From Theocolax elegans (lineage: Eukaryota; Arthropoda; Insecta; Hymenoptera; Cerocephalidae): a stretch of DNA of 64,000 nucleotides. The position numbers and the translations under genes were made by a program. Shown here piece by piece: positions 40,823-54,951 of the stretch. Numbering within the stretch: position 1 is the first letter of the stretch; each line of letters starts with the position of its first letter. The notes beneath the pieces were generated by a model that searched no databases, had not been told where the DNA came from, and worked only from the letters and a program-made list of their open reading frames with translations. Where the stretch lies: assembly GCA_026168455.1 (NCBI GenBank), contig CM047425.1, forward strand, positions 96,971,580-97,035,579. Reading direction: 5' to 3'.

Positions 40823-42250
40823 GCCACTACTTCTTCTTACTTGCGTCCTTCTTTTCTCCTCTCTTAATCTGTCTTCCGCTTTCCCGCGTTACCTTTCTCT
40901 ATTTTTACGAGGCGTGACTGCGTCTGCGGGTCAGGCAGATGGGAACCGAGAAAGACAGAGAGACAACCTATATTCCCTATTTCTTATTGGACATTTTTTC
41001 TCTCTCGACCGACCCTTATTGCTTTATTTTCTTTCCTCTCATATCTTCTCCATGCGGACATATATTTCCACTCCTTTTTACTCTATCGTAATTGCTCGAG
41101 TAGTTGAAACGTTTAGGAACAAATTTTGGACACGTACTCAAGGCACATTCAATTATTCCTCGGACTCGAGTGTAATAAATTTCGGTTAGTCAAATTTAAA
41201 ACTTCTCGTGAGACGTAATAAAATTTACGAATAAAGAGCTCACTGTTATTAGTATTAAGGTTTTCCATTGCTCGGTGATTGAATAAGTAAATTTGCTAAA
41301 GTTACAATGAGTTTTCTAGCGAGAACCGAGCGCTTCCAATTGCTGATTCAAAAATCATTAGTAACTTGGCAGAAGAACCTACCCTAGGCGAATGACCAAA
41401 ATTTTTGATTTTATAAACTTTAAATCAGTTGGAAACTTTTATTAGTTTACCATAAAATTTCGAAAATCTATAGAAATATTAGTTAAATAAAAATACAAGG
41501 ATTTTTTTTCTCTTCAAATTTTAAAATCCCTCTATATGCCTATCTTTTCTTCTTAAAAATAGTCTTGTCAAAAATGACATTTATTTGAATTATACTGTAT
41601 TGTTATAAGAAAATGCTGTTAATGTACCGATACAATCTGAATATATATGTACGTGCTTAAATGTTACCTGTAGCGTGTACTCGTCGAATAGACGTAATTA
41701 TACCTACCAGAATTTAAATAACTAAACGTGAATATAGCAATTTCGTAGTTTCGAAGCTTTAGGATTATTACTACAAGGCTCGTGCTATTATTTTGCCAAT
41801 AATACATCGGTTCTAATAACAAACTTGGAAATTGACTGCACTGAATATAGGTACTTTCCCACGGGATCAAATTAACCAAGGCGTGATAAGCGATTACATT
41901 CTAGCACTCCTTCATTACTTTTTCACAATAATGACTCTCAAAATGTAATGTACACTCGGCGCCAACTGTATCTGTCCAAAACAAAATTAAATGCATTTGC
42001 AAATATGTCTAGGCTATTAACTTACATACATCATAATGATAAATTAATAGCCAAATTGGAAAAGTTAAGTACATACACGATGTTAAATACCACAGTAATA
42101 ATATTTATTGGACATTTATATATACTTATAAAGATGTTGATATTTCATTAATTTATAATGTAATATCCTTATTCAATGACAAGATTACGAATAGGTTCAT
42201 AAGAATGTGACAATAATTTTTTAATTCAATTATAAGATAATAAAGCTAGA
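40823..42250. other. Intronic DNA without recognised features
   Basis: Pyrimidine-rich to about 41060, then AT-rich. Confidence 0.6.
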
Positions 42251-42600
42251 AAATCTGTTATTGAAATGGAGATTTTAATTTCGTTTGAAGCAGGTCGAAG
42301 TGAATGGGTGCGATCGCGTACCGGGTGCAGGCGAGAATTATAATTAAAATTGAGGACGGTGGGAAGGCGTCTTTAACTACCATCCGAAACAGGTGTAGCT
42401 CGGGTGTACTCCTTTGATATGAGCCCACGCGCGCCCGCGCTTGCAGACCTACGAGTGACCGAGGATACAAATTTGCTTGCTAGCCGCAGGCTATATATGA
42501 CCGCGCGTGTGTGCGCCCGTAAGGTGCTCAACTCCTGTTCGGTTTAACGAGCTTACGCTATTTCTCCAATGTCCTTCCTAGTCGAGTACTGCTCAATGAG
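42251..42600. other. GC-richer intronic patch
   Basis: CpG-rich text at 42300-42560 with an ACAGGTG E-box near 42389. No coding signal. Confidence 0.4.
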
Positions 42601-45480
42601 CTTCTCAGAAAATTGCAGCATCCAAATAAAATTGTACGAGTTTCGTTATCAAAATTACCCGTTTCACCCAAAGTGGATTCAACTTGCATATGTGATCGGG
42701 ATGTTTGTATCCTTTTCTTTTACTTAATTTGCTTCTTCGATGACACAAATTGCATTATTGATAAAGAAGAATATTCTTTAGGATTAATATTATGTAAATA
42801 CACGTATATTATTTTATTGTATTTATTGTTATTTAAAATTCAGTTACGCTTTTAATTGTTTTGTTCATCGCCAACTATGTGTATAATTACTCTTTTTTAA
42901 GTTAAATATACTGTTAAAGTGAAATAGGGGCACGGGAAAGTGTTAAACCTGAGTCGTTTACAGGGCGATCCTCAATTGCTTTGTATATTTCGTGAGTGTC
43001 GTTCGGTGAAAACTACCATCGCAAAGTTTCAATTATAAGCCCGCACCCTCCACGTTTACATTCGGCAATTTGCCCGTGTGTTTAGATATACCCGTCGCGA
43101 TAAATACGCGTGGTAGTCGTTCGTTCGAGGACGATTTTCCTCTCTTTGTACCCCTGGTAAAATTAATTGGCGCGAACTTTGTGGAATATTCGAAATATTT
43201 GTTTATAAGCTTAATACTTTTTTGGCTATTCGTTGCTGCGGATTTACACGCTGAATTAATGCATGTTTTACAAATATTTTCCAAGAGATTTGTACACGTT
43301 ACATTTAAATTATTTGGACACTCGAAAATAAAATTTTCACCGTAACCACTATGTCCTTAATCGCATCGAATGCGTTACGCTTGTATACGATTATTAAGTC
43401 ATAGAAGTTTATATTTCATTTAAATTTTATTTTCGCGTTTAACAATCTATATTGCTTTATACTTTTTCACGTGGTATTTGTATGCGTCTACTATTGTTTA
43501 AAAGTACTCTATTTTACGTGTACGAATTATAATCAGTATAAGCGTAAATATTAAAAATGTAATATTTGGAATTTATAACGATGTCACGTTTCGGATTTTG
43601 AGTAACGGTAGAGCTTCGTGTAATTTCTTACGAGTTAATTTTTAAAAAGTTAGTTGAAGAACATTTTTATTCGTAAGTTCTTACCAAGTTCGGAACTAGT
43701 CACAAAACTAGCTTTTTTAGACTTTCAAACTTTCAATTCTTCGCCATTTTCATACAAAATTTTCAAAGATTAAGTTTAACTGAAAAAGCAAGTGTACTAC
43801 TGCACGTACATATAAAAAGAAGAATATAGTATAGAACTAAAATATTCTGAAACTATAATATATCTCGGTAGATTTGAGAAAATAATATGCAATTAATTTT
43901 AAATCATAATTGGTTCGTAAAAGAATTTTGAATTACATTATTATTTTAGTTGTCAGTATAAATAAATTTACTAAAAATAAATTTATCGCACATTGGTAGA
44001 TAGAAATATTTTGGAGTTGAAAGGCAGAAGGTTCACGTACCTTATGTCATTTTGTGTCTAGACTGTTAAACTTGGGAACGGTGTGGACCTTGGGATTGGT
44101 GTAACTCGCTCAAGTTAAATCGACTTTGTCGTTTATCCGTGAAGTAACAACGACACTTGGCGAATCGGTAACGAAGTGCACGTGTCGGAGCCACTCGCCT
44201 ATAATTATTATAATCGAGCATCCGACTATCGCAGGAAACACTCCAAACGAACGAGATATAATTAATATCAATAAGTATATCCGACAACGTCTCATATCCG
44301 TTCAATTTTGCACTTTAAGAATTCGATGTGTCGCGGTTACACGTATTGCTGAGACATTCTCTTTTTAAGTTTTGTCATCAAATTATTCTATACACAAAAA
44401 TTTCTCGAGTGTACGTGCATCGAAGTATAAAAATTTGTAAATTTGCGCAAAGCACGTATAATGAAATATTTAATTGAAAAGACAATAATATATGACCGGA
44501 GCGTTTAGTTAGTTTACGGTTGAAATATCGTGACCTTCGGAGTAGCCCGAGAGAATATGAATGGATATATCTGTAACAGTCGTAACTAATAAACTATTAA
44601 ACCTCGTCTGTACCCACGCAAAGTAATTCATACGTAACTGCTGCATGAATTACTTCGACAACACGTGCGTTCCTCGCCGGTAAAACTGGGCCGAACACCT
44701 GCAACATCTCGCGTTTGTCTCTCTTCGTACAGTTAACTTCTACAGACTCCCGAGCACGTATGACGAATGATGCGCTTATACTTATTCTACAATACTACCC
44801 TCTCTACGTATGAAAGGTATCATTTTCATTCTCTGTTATTAAGGTATAACCTAAAATGACACGATGACAGTTATCACGAAGAATTTTCATAGGTCTATTT
44901 TATCCTTTCTTATAGCAAATTGAACTTTGTGCTAGATTAAAAGTCATTGACTTATCTAAGACCAAGCAAATTTAATTAACATTCAGAATGAACTTGATAG
45001 ACGACCTAGTTTTTGCTGCGGCATATATATATATATACACACTGTCGCTTCGTAAATACACCTGTAGTATTAAAAGCAAAAACGTGTACACGTACATTTT
45101 AGTTACCACGGCTAATTACATAACATTTTTTAAATCATATATTTATAGACTCAAATGAAGAATATAAAAGATATAAGGAAATGTTGCTTTTGACTGTGTA
45201 AACCACGAAAATAATTAATAATTAATCTCTCGCTCGTTAATTATGAAAATGCGGAGACTCAATTTGTTAACTGGATTGTCGTCTAAAGTTGCCGAATGAA
45301 CCAACAGACCGAGAAGAGAGAAGAAGAAATGCAATTTTAAAACTAGAGGGTGTGCAAGCGTTACTTTCCAAGGGCATTATAAAACGATTAGGTAATTCCA
45401 AAATGTACTGTAAGCAGAGGAATGTTGTAGTGCGAAAGGTTTAAACTACTTACAAGTAAATACAATTTTTAATTTTCCTC
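42601..45480. other. AT-rich intronic DNA
   Basis: Short GC-richer bits at 44110-44240 and 44660-44770, an 11-bp hairpin at 44621-44655 and a TA run near 45022-45037. No exon is recognised. Confidence 0.6.
44621..44655. repeat. Perfect 11-bp inverted repeat (hairpin)
   Basis: AAGTAATTCAT (44621-44631) and its complement (44645-44655) lie around a 13-base loop. Confidence 0.9.
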
Positions 45481-45931
45481 CCACGAGAAAAGGGATGAAA
45501 AAATATCGAGATATATCTCAGGGTCCCTCTCCACTTTCCTTTCTTTTCTATATTTATTTTGCTTTTTTCTCTCCGTCCCTCCGGAGTAGGTTCGAGGCTC
45601 GGCTTGGTAACCTCGTTCGAAATTTCGCGAGAGCGCATGGAATTCGTAGGTATACTCTCGGGCGAATTAAAAATTCATTTGGCTTTGCTGCTACACTCGG
45701 GATTTTGGATTTTGACGTTGTTCTCTCCAGAAAAGGTGAATATATATATCCATGGTTCTCGGTTTAACGATCATTCGGTTATTGTGGTAAATCGGTTCCT
45801 CTCTCTGCTTTTTCCATCGGTCATTTCAGTAATGCTCGCGTGCTCGCCAATGTATCGCGTTTGTTTTGATTAGCCGGTTTTATGGTCGACTTTTACGATA
45901 TAGGTGGGCAAACATCCGCTCTTACTGCTAA

Positions 45932-45962
<31 letters not shown>

Positions 45963-45972
45963 TCTCTCTCTT
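45932..45972. repeat. (CT)n microsatellite
   Basis: CT run with one A interruption. Confidence 0.95.
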
Positions 45973-47580
45973 CATTGATAGCGAATATTTTCTTTTACGC
46001 GGACTCTGTGTTCAGGAGTGATGTTGTTTTCTCTATCGAAAAGTTATCGAAGAATTGGACAAAAAAATAGCATTGTTGTTCAACCTCCTTTAACTTTGTG
46101 CATTTTATCGCACCAGGCTGCAAATCATGGTTTATTTCGCGCCCAAAAATCTTTTTCACTGTAGGACGTGGGTACTTTGATGTATTGAAATTCAAAGAGC
46201 GAGTGTCCTCTTTTACTTTGTTTACTTTGTCGCTCAATTAACGAAAAATGTTTTTTTTCTGAACGGAAAGCAATTGTGTGTTGCAAATAAATGTACGTTT
46301 TCAAAATATTCATAACGACAATTATAACGCTGACCATCAGCTCGATCACATTTATTATATTTTCGCATCGTTCACATTGTTTCTGTGGGCGTAATAAATT
46401 TCACTGCCTTTGTAAGCAGCAAATGCTTAAACTTGTAATGCAATTCGTCATAGTTATGTATTACACAAATAACATGGTGAAACAATGAATAATTCATAAA
46501 GTATTTATGTTTAATAGCATCAATTTGGGTACTTTTTGCGCCACAGAAGATAATGGAATTACGTTAATTAATTAACAAGCGGGTGGTGGGGGTCGACGGC
46601 GCATATGCGGTATAATGAAGTGAAGCCACTATAACCACGAATTTAGATGAGATATTGATGATGAATAAACGTTTTTGCAGATTACAGCGACGAACGCATG
46701 ATAAATTGCGCACGCGCGCATGCGGCTGCAATTTTGCAATCGCGTCACGTGATTTACGGGTGCCATGCCGAGAGAACGATAATAAACTGCGATAGTCGAA
46801 CGTATATCCGGCAGTGCTATTTCAATTGATGCGCTTACCCACTTCAAACGGATTTAATTAATTTATGGATTTTTTTTTTCTCTTGGTTAACAGAAAAATA
46901 TCATTCTCACAACACGAAATTCGATATCCATTTTTTAGTTTTTATTTACCTTTTTCAACACTTTGCTTTCTTCAATTGTCTATAACTGTTATACGCTTTA
47001 TCAACGCTTTAAACGTTTCAAAGAGAGTATGTAGTACATTACTGCACGCTAATACTCGGAATATTTCAATTAAATTTTTTTTTTTTTAAATCAAAACGCA
47101 ATCGAATTATTACTCAACTTTGATGAATTAACGTGAAATTTATTATACGCACGAATAAAAATTATAAAATGTGATTAAGTGTCACTTGTTCGCGTTTGAG
47201 TTGTTCGGTTGAATCTAAAATTATGATTATTGTAATCCGAATTTACAGAATTATCTTATACTCGAAGTTATCAAAAGTTAGGTGCAGAGATTTACTTTGT
47301 TTATAAAGACTAACGTTAACAATTGTTCCCGTACGTCATTGTTCTAAACAAAAGCAACTGAGAAACGCGTTGACAATTACTCATAAACGATGGCTCTTCA
47401 AATAATAAACTAATATGCCGGTAAAAAAGTAATCGTAACTTGAACGAGCGACTACACGTGTACAATAGACAGGATGAAAGCTTCGAATCGAGAAGTTAGG
47501 TAATTGACAGTTGCCGAAGGTCATCACAAAAGGACAACCGGCTAACGAGACTGTAAAGACTCTTTGTCGAGTTTCCGAGT
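45973..47580. other. Intronic DNA without recognised features
   Basis: AT-rich, with a GC-richer segment at 46580-46830 containing CACGTG-like and GCGCGC words. Confidence 0.6.
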
Positions 47581-47581
47581 A

Positions 47582-47616
<35 letters not shown>
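47582..47616. repeat. (GA)n microsatellite
   Basis: GA run beside a GC-richer segment at 47640-47720. Confidence 0.95.
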
Positions 47617-50080
47617 CATAAAGAGTAAGATAAAAGTGGGTAGGAGGTTGTGGAACCGTGTGGGCGGAACGGTGCCATGTCGCCCGTATAAACCCAGGTG
47701 AACCGAGGGCGCACAACGTTTTAAAGCTACGGCATATTATTAATGTCGCGGGAAGATCTCTAGCGCTTCCTCGTGTTCTACCTCTTCTTCCTTCCTTCCT
47801 TCGTATCTGTAGCTGTGCGGTAAACTCCCTCCGCGCGTCGTCTCGGTTTCTCTCGGCGCTCTTCTATTATGAAGACTGGCTTTCCTGTGTCTTTCGTTGC
47901 AATTTTATTCAAGAGTTGTCTCGCTATATATACCTGCACCTCCATACTAACGAAACACGAGCTCGTTCCACGAATAAACAATCCCTTTTGTTTTGTCTCG
48001 TTAGTTCTGGCTTGTTTCAATATACGCTCGACTCGTATAATGCGATCTTTTCGTATAACCTATTCCGACTATCGAGTTCTCCAGCACTTTTAATCAAATG
48101 AAATACGGTATACTCACTAATTTCACTTTACTTTATTTTTTGCGCTCTTTTCGTTTTTTCTTTATCGTTAATTCGTTTGCCGCGACAAAATTTTGTTGCG
48201 TGTATTTGTAATTATTACACTGCGATGTAATTTTGAAAACGTCGCGACAATTCCCTGTCAAATTCGCATCTCTATCGATCCGTCGACTGATTTTATTCGG
48301 GTAATCTTTCATCAGCCAAATCAATTATACACTCAAATTTATTAAACGTTACTTCCTGCATTTCGTTGTAATTTCGAAAGAAATTTATATTTTTGTAGTT
48401 AAAATTCAAACATAAATCTCTTTTAGAATTTTTCAAATAATTAATTTATCATTAATTTAAATGAAAAACTAAAAATTCATTTATTCATACTAAAATTCAG
48501 AAAAGTAAATCGCTTTACTGATATTAAAATCATAAAGTAGAGCATTCTAGATCGATAAATTAAGAAAAGAATCCAAAATATTATTAAAATTTTAATTAAA
48601 TTTGAAATTTTATATAAATTTTAAAATTAGTAGTTAATAATTTTATTTTAAAAATGCGATTTAATATTTTGACCCTGTATTACCACAGGCTAATTTAAAA
48701 TGAAAATAATAAAACGTTAAATCGATGTATTTTATTAATTGCATATAATTTAATTGTTTAATTGCCTGGTAAAAAAAAAAAAGAAATGAAAATAAAACTG
48801 ATGAAATACAGGATTGTGTGTGCGTGTGCGAGAGTGTGAGGTACGTATATACACATACATCCATTTATTATCTATCTTTGTTCGAAGGGTAGAAAATACG
48901 GGTGCCGATCGAGCGATCCAGCCGGGACGTATAAAGCCGGTCACGCTTGCAGCATGCATTTTATATACGTTCGCTTATGCTCTGCATCTCTGGCATTGGA
49001 TGAAACGTGCTCGGGTGTAAACGTACCCGAGGCCGTGCGGAAATTGGGGGATGACTGAATTGTTCACCCGTCGATTTTGAAAATCGATACGTGGAAATTC
49101 GCGCGAGATTAACGCATACGCCTCTCCTTTAACGGGTTAAACGGAATTATTATTTGCCGAGGGGGTTAATCGAGCGAGCGCGTGATGCGAACGATATCGC
49201 GAAACCTCCGCGTATACCCGAACTTTATCTACCTCCAACGCTTTTACCCACCTCTCCCTCCCGCTTCCTCCTTCTATCACTCCTTCTCTCTCCCTCTCGG
49301 TATTCCTAGCTCTGCAAATGCACCAGTCTACACAAGCACAAATTGTTTCTCACCGATCTACGCGTATGTATATGCATAAACTTTACCTACTTGTGTGTAC
49401 CCACCAAGTTTATTCCGTTCGAACTTACTATGGGTTTCCCTTCACCTTCCACCCCTCCCTTACTCTCTCTCTCCTTCTCTCTCTCTCTCTCTCTTTTGGA
49501 GTATCGATGTTCCACTCTCCTTTTTCAATTGCGACTCTCGTTTGCATATCACGCGTCACGTTGCACCTTGATTAACAAACTTGACAGAGAAACTTAAATA
49601 AAGCGAACTTCTACCAACTTTTCTTATATATACCTTCCTCGATCAGTCGATATCTCGCAATTTTTCATTTTCACTTTATAGTTTTTCGATGAAATATTGA
49701 ACTATAAAGAAACAATATAAATTTTCTACAATTTTTATTTCCTTCTTCTTTTTTTTTATTGTTCTATTTTATTTTTACATTAATTATTCATGAATGAATG
49801 TAGTTGGTATCAACTTTATTTATTTTAAACAGTAACTATTTATGACATTAAATTACATAAACCATTAAAGTTCAGCTTTAAATATTCAAAACTTAAATGT
49901 GCATAATTTTATTTAATGAAGAAAACGTTTCATAAAGGAATTACAAATATCTTTTTATGCACTTTATAAAATAACGATGAGAGGCAAATTATTTTGTCTT
50001 TTTAGTTATAATGTGTACAAAAAGTAGGTATAGCAGCTAGGTAAACAAACAAGTTTAAATATTAATAGTTTTTGTATTTT
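47617..50080. other. Intronic DNA, mixed composition
   Basis: GC-richer patches at 47640-47860 and 48890-49240, AT-rich DNA elsewhere, and a CT tract at 49462-49495. The open frames have no domains. Confidence 0.55.
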
Positions 50081-50159
50081 TCACAGTTTTAAAGAACAGA
50101 GCATTGTGAAAGAAAAAGTTTGATTGGACTTTTTAAAAAGAAAAAACAGAAGTTTAAAA

Positions 50160-50760
50160 TAATTTGTAAAACTAGGAACATCTCGAGTTGAAATAGGTAT
50201 CTCGGTATCGTCCGCTACTGGACGTACGGGTAAGCACTGGTGTTCGTTCGCGCGAGTGTCTTTTACTCGAGGCGGTGTAAAGGAAGAGAAAGGGGCAGAG
50301 GGGAGAGAGGTACGGGGAGAAGGTTGGGTCGACTCGTAGAGATCGAGTGCTAGATAGGATGAGAGGGAATTTGCGCGTTGACACGGAAAGTACATAGCGC
50401 GAGTGTAATGCGCACCGACGCGCGCTCTGCAAGATCAAGATTTCTTGGTGAATTTTTTAAACCCAGTCCAGGTGATCGTTTAGCGCTAACGCTGCTCCCA
50501 GTAAGACAAGTGTTGGATAAAAAGTTTCCTCGGTACTTTTTCACTCCCTCTCTCTCTCTCCCTCTCCCTCTCCGCCTTTCTTTCATGTATAATGTTGGTG
50601 CGCTCACACGGGTAGAATAAAATTTTCCTAGATCTTGATTTCGTGGTTCTACGGGCCGAGTGAAAATTGCTTTAACCGAGGGAAGTTGCGCCCTCGCCTC
50701 GACGAGAGCTCTCCGCTTCGAGTTTAGGAATTTCGAGTGGATTGTCAAGTGAATGAACGA
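50160..50760. promoter_or_regulatory. GC-richer island between GA and CT tracts
   Basis: A purine tract (about 50277-50330) and a CT tract (50544-50572) bracket a CpG-rich core; a second CpG-rich segment runs to 50750. The 192-codon minus frame (50350-50928) has no recognised domain. Candidate regulatory island only. Confidence 0.3.
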
Positions 50761-53040
50761 TGAATACTGCTCAACCGAGCGTTCCCTATACGACCTCTCC
50801 TTTACGATCGACAACTTTCGAATTTTCGACTTCCCTTTCAAGCGTATTTCGACTCTGGACCTGGTGCCATACTCATCTATCTCACCTTTTGTACAATATT
50901 TATCTTTGTACGTTTTACCAACTTTCATCCAAAATAACGAAAACGAAAATTAAAGACCACATGTCAAAGAATTTATTTTTCATTGCGCATTTATATTTCG
51001 TTTATTATAGTATGTAAAGCTTCGAGAAATCCATTTAGTTTAAATAATTAGATTTGTTAATTTGCGTTCCACATTACATTTTGTTTAATTTGCTCGTGGC
51101 GAAAAGAAATTAAACACGTACGTTAAGTTTATTTAACAAGTGCTATATGTTTTTCGCATCTACTTTAATATTATATCCTTTTGCCTTGGATTAATTCTGT
51201 AACATTTTCATAATTTTGTATGTATATGTAAGCACTGCATATTTGTAATAACTCGAGTTTAATTTTCTTCTTGATCCAAAATATTTATCGAAATCGCGTA
51301 TATTTGTTATCAATAATAAATACACGAGGAAATAAAGTCGGGCAACGCTGGGTAATTTTCTTAATTTTCAGAATAAATATTGGTAATGCCGTTACTTACG
51401 CCCATATTAACACGAATGACACGAGCTGTCGTTTTTTCAACGTTCCACGGTTGTGTGTACAAAATTCATTAGATATACTATATAAAGGGGAAATAAAATG
51501 TTCTCTTTCTCTCTCTTTTTCTCTATTTGACAAGATAGTTATGTTTTCCCCTCTAACGATAAATCCACAAGCGTTCGCTATCGATGTTTTCGAGTATTAT
51601 AGACGTGAACTTAAATAAAAAATTTCATTTTACGATTCATTTACTGTAATAACGTCTAATTTGCGCGAGTAACCTTTTTTTACTTTATACCTTTGTAAAC
51701 AGTATCACTAATTTTCATATATTTTCTGTAGCTATTTTATAAAATGCTTAAAGTATATAGATGTACAAAAGTTAAATACACTCGTTTTTAAAATTTTAAA
51801 AAAATCCAACGTTTCGAGTTTGCGAAATTGCATTTGTAAGACGTGTCTAAAAGTTAAATGTTTACTTATACTAAATTTCTTACTCTATTTTAGAAAAAGA
51901 AACTTGTATATTTAGTGAAAAAAAAAATAGTCAAACAGAAAAATTATATTATTTACTGAAAGTTTAAAAGTATTCTTTGAAAAGTTAAAACGCTAAACGA
52001 ATTAGGAAGACTAAAAGAGTGATGAAGGTAGGTGGTGCAGTTATCAAATTTGTATCGTTAATTGCCCGAATCCTCGCAGGGCGACTTTCAAGATTGTAAG
52101 CCAATGTAAATATTGCAAATAAGTGTGAATCTATTTAGTCTCATGAGTAAGGGTTGCGAAGTAAATCGTCAGTTTAGTTACGAATCGACGCCTCGAATTC
52201 ACACCTCTAGACTCACGTCATCTCAACGTTGAGGTTGCAGTCGTTGGTTTTGGCGTGCTCGCAAAGCAAGTTCCACCCTTCTCTCGCGTATAGCTTCATA
52301 CCGCTATACAGCTTGCGATCCGATTGTTTCCATCTGTTGAATCTGGCTGGGTGCCAAAAGCCCCGCGGCCTCGTACTGTAATAACGTTACGACTCCTCTT
52401 CCGCGAGGCTAGCTACAGGTACTTGGATGGATATATGTGCCCACGTGCACCTTTTTGTATCTCTCGCTTTACCTCGACTTACGAGACGTCTGCTCATCGT
52501 TCGGAGGATTGCCTTCCCTTTTGATGGAGTCGTAAAATACGCATAGGGAACTCGAATAATAGATTTCTAAAAATAAATAGATATGCTCTCGAATTCGCAA
52601 TTTAAACAGTAATTTTATGAGTATTTCTAGATTTAAACAGTATTGGAAGAATTAAGTAGTTAAAATTAATTGCTTCATCGATGTTTACTCTTACAGCCAA
52701 TATAATTTTTAATCAACTTTAATGAATTTACTTGGAACGTTATATGCATAAACTTCTTGTAGTCTAGTCCAATTATTAAAGCGAAACGTGAATTGCCACA
52801 GGTAAGTGTACACTATACATTCACGAGGTAAAAACGAATGGGCATGTATGCACGCGCACACAAATACGGTATATAGTACCTCGCGTACGTATAACACTGG
52901 ATTTCGTGCATTTGCGATTCAAATGTGGATCAGCGTAATTCCGAGCATCAGCACGGGATGTCGAAGCGCGCGCGGGTGTAAATAGGTCGTGGCAAAAGAG
53001 ATCGGAAACGTGGCGTATTGCATCGTGACCGCGAGACCCG
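50761..53040. other. Intronic DNA, mostly AT-rich
   Basis: A GC-richer patch lies at 52190-52530. No exon or RNA is recognised. Confidence 0.6.
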
Positions 53041-53044
53041 CGTC

Positions 53045-53048
<4 letters not shown>

Positions 53049-53085
<37 letters not shown>
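53049..53085. repeat. (CT)n microsatellite
   Basis: Perfect TC run at the end of a short GC-richer stretch (52920-53040). Confidence 0.96.
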
Positions 53086-53087
<2 letters not shown>

Positions 53088-54690
53088 CTCTTGTTAAATA
53101 ATTTCTGTATGAGCGTAGTGCAATCCTTAACAAAACTATATTATACTTTCCGTTCAATTTTTAGTCTCGTTGATCATTCCTTCGAGTTCTTTCCAGAATT
53201 CGTTGAAATTCGGTGGTACGTAGGTTACAAAAGAATGGCTGTATGATTGGTACGTCGCATGCAACGCGTTTCTCTTTGCTCTTAGTATCAACAGTGAGTT
53301 TTTTTCCTTCCAGTCCATTATGAATGAAATGAACGAAAGTTTTAATTTAATACAAAAGTTTAAACGGCTTACCGATCGAGAGGGAAGTTACCGCGTTTTC
53401 GCGCGCGCTCGCTCGCTCACGACTATTGGAGAAAAAGTTAGTAAATACTATTGTACACGCGCTTTCTCGTCGATGAATTATACAATTTTATACGTTTAAT
53501 TTACTCGTGCGCAGGTGAGAATATTCTTTTACGATCGACCTAAAAATAAACAATCCTGTAAATACCTTTTTAAATTTTATGATTATACTAGTTTTAATTA
53601 ACCAAACTCTTTACTGTAAATAACGATGATCATAAGTTTATTTATTGTTTATTTTTTGTGTCCAAAGAAATTAATGAACAAGCGAATAATTACAAAACTT
53701 ACAAAAAAATTTACGTAAATAAAAGTAGGATACAGTGAAACAATCGTACATGTATCCTGTGTATATAACTTGGCTTTTATATGTGTGAAAAGTAAAAGAA
53801 CGCAACGTGAAAAAGATATCGAGTTGTCAGAGTTGAGAAAAAACAAAACAAGTTGCCTGCGAAACGCAGCTCGAAATTCCAATTTGATTTTTTGTCTTTG
53901 TCACCTGGCTGATTTAGGTGTGCTCGCGTACGAGGAACATGGATTCACGGATTCGAGCCACACCCGTAATTTCGTTGCGGAACTTTCGCTCGTTCGATAG
54001 TCGACATCGAATCTAACCAAGCAGTGTGCTTTTTGATTATCTTTTTCGTCTATATATATTCGTTAGATTTAGATTTAACTTCGAGCATTTTAACTATTTT
54101 TATATATCTTTTCGTGTGAAATTTAACTTGAATTTATCGTTTTATTAAACACCTGTTGTCGTTCATCGAAAATCTGATGGATTTACGAATAATAACAACG
54201 ATTAACTAAAGTTGAAAAACAGTATCCATTAAAAATAAATACAGAGGTAAATGATTTTATAAATTTAAAGCCATATATTAAAGCTATAAAATCAGAAGTA
54301 CGACCTATATATAATTTTAAAGTTCCATAACGTTGTTAGGCTCTATAAATAACTTTGCGCACGGATTATAGAATTTCAAGCTCTTTGATGTTTTATAGGG
54401 TACACTCGAGCTTGATTATTGTAAGCATACAAAATTTATTTACAAACTTACCTGATCCTGTAAGTAAATGTACCGCGTAAGTGAAAAGTTAGAAATATTA
54501 TAATGAAATTCCGACTCGTAAAATATCTGTTGCGCACTCACGGAAAGATATAATTTTATTTAATTTACTTTATTTTCGATAAACATAATATAAAGATAAA
54601 TTTCTAAATCTATAGACAACTCGTTTGATTACTCGTTTATAAGGTCGACAGAGAAATTGCCGAACTCTATAACCATTAAACTTTAATTAT
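53086..54690. other. AT-rich intronic DNA
   Basis: No feature is recognised; a short GCGCGCTCGCTCGCTC word lies near 53400. Confidence 0.65.
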
Positions 54691-54691
54691 T

Positions 54692-54894
54692 GAGTGAGAA
54701 AGAGAAATAGAGCGAAAGAGGGAGAGAGAGAGGAGAGAGAGATGGTTTGGTAGTGTTGCAGGTTTAACAAAAACAATGAAATAATAATTCATCGAATTGT
54801 CGCGGAATTAGCAGTAATTGCCAACGGCGCTACCCTTATCCGGCGCATGATAAATTCATAAACCCTTGCGGGCTAGTGGTACTTATCACCCCGT

Positions 54895-54930
<36 letters not shown>

Positions 54931-54951
54931 CCTCTCTCTTTCTCTCCTTCC
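54692..54951. repeat. GA tract and CT tract in inverted arrangement around a unique core
   Basis: A purine tract (54692-54742) and a CT tract (54895-54951) flank about 150 bases of non-repetitive sequence that includes GCGGGCTAGTGGTACTT (54868-54884). Confidence 0.85.

Noticed and set aside
47687..47692. TATAAA with GC-rich flanks as a core promoter
   Set aside because: No initiator at about 25-30 bases downstream and no gene follows.
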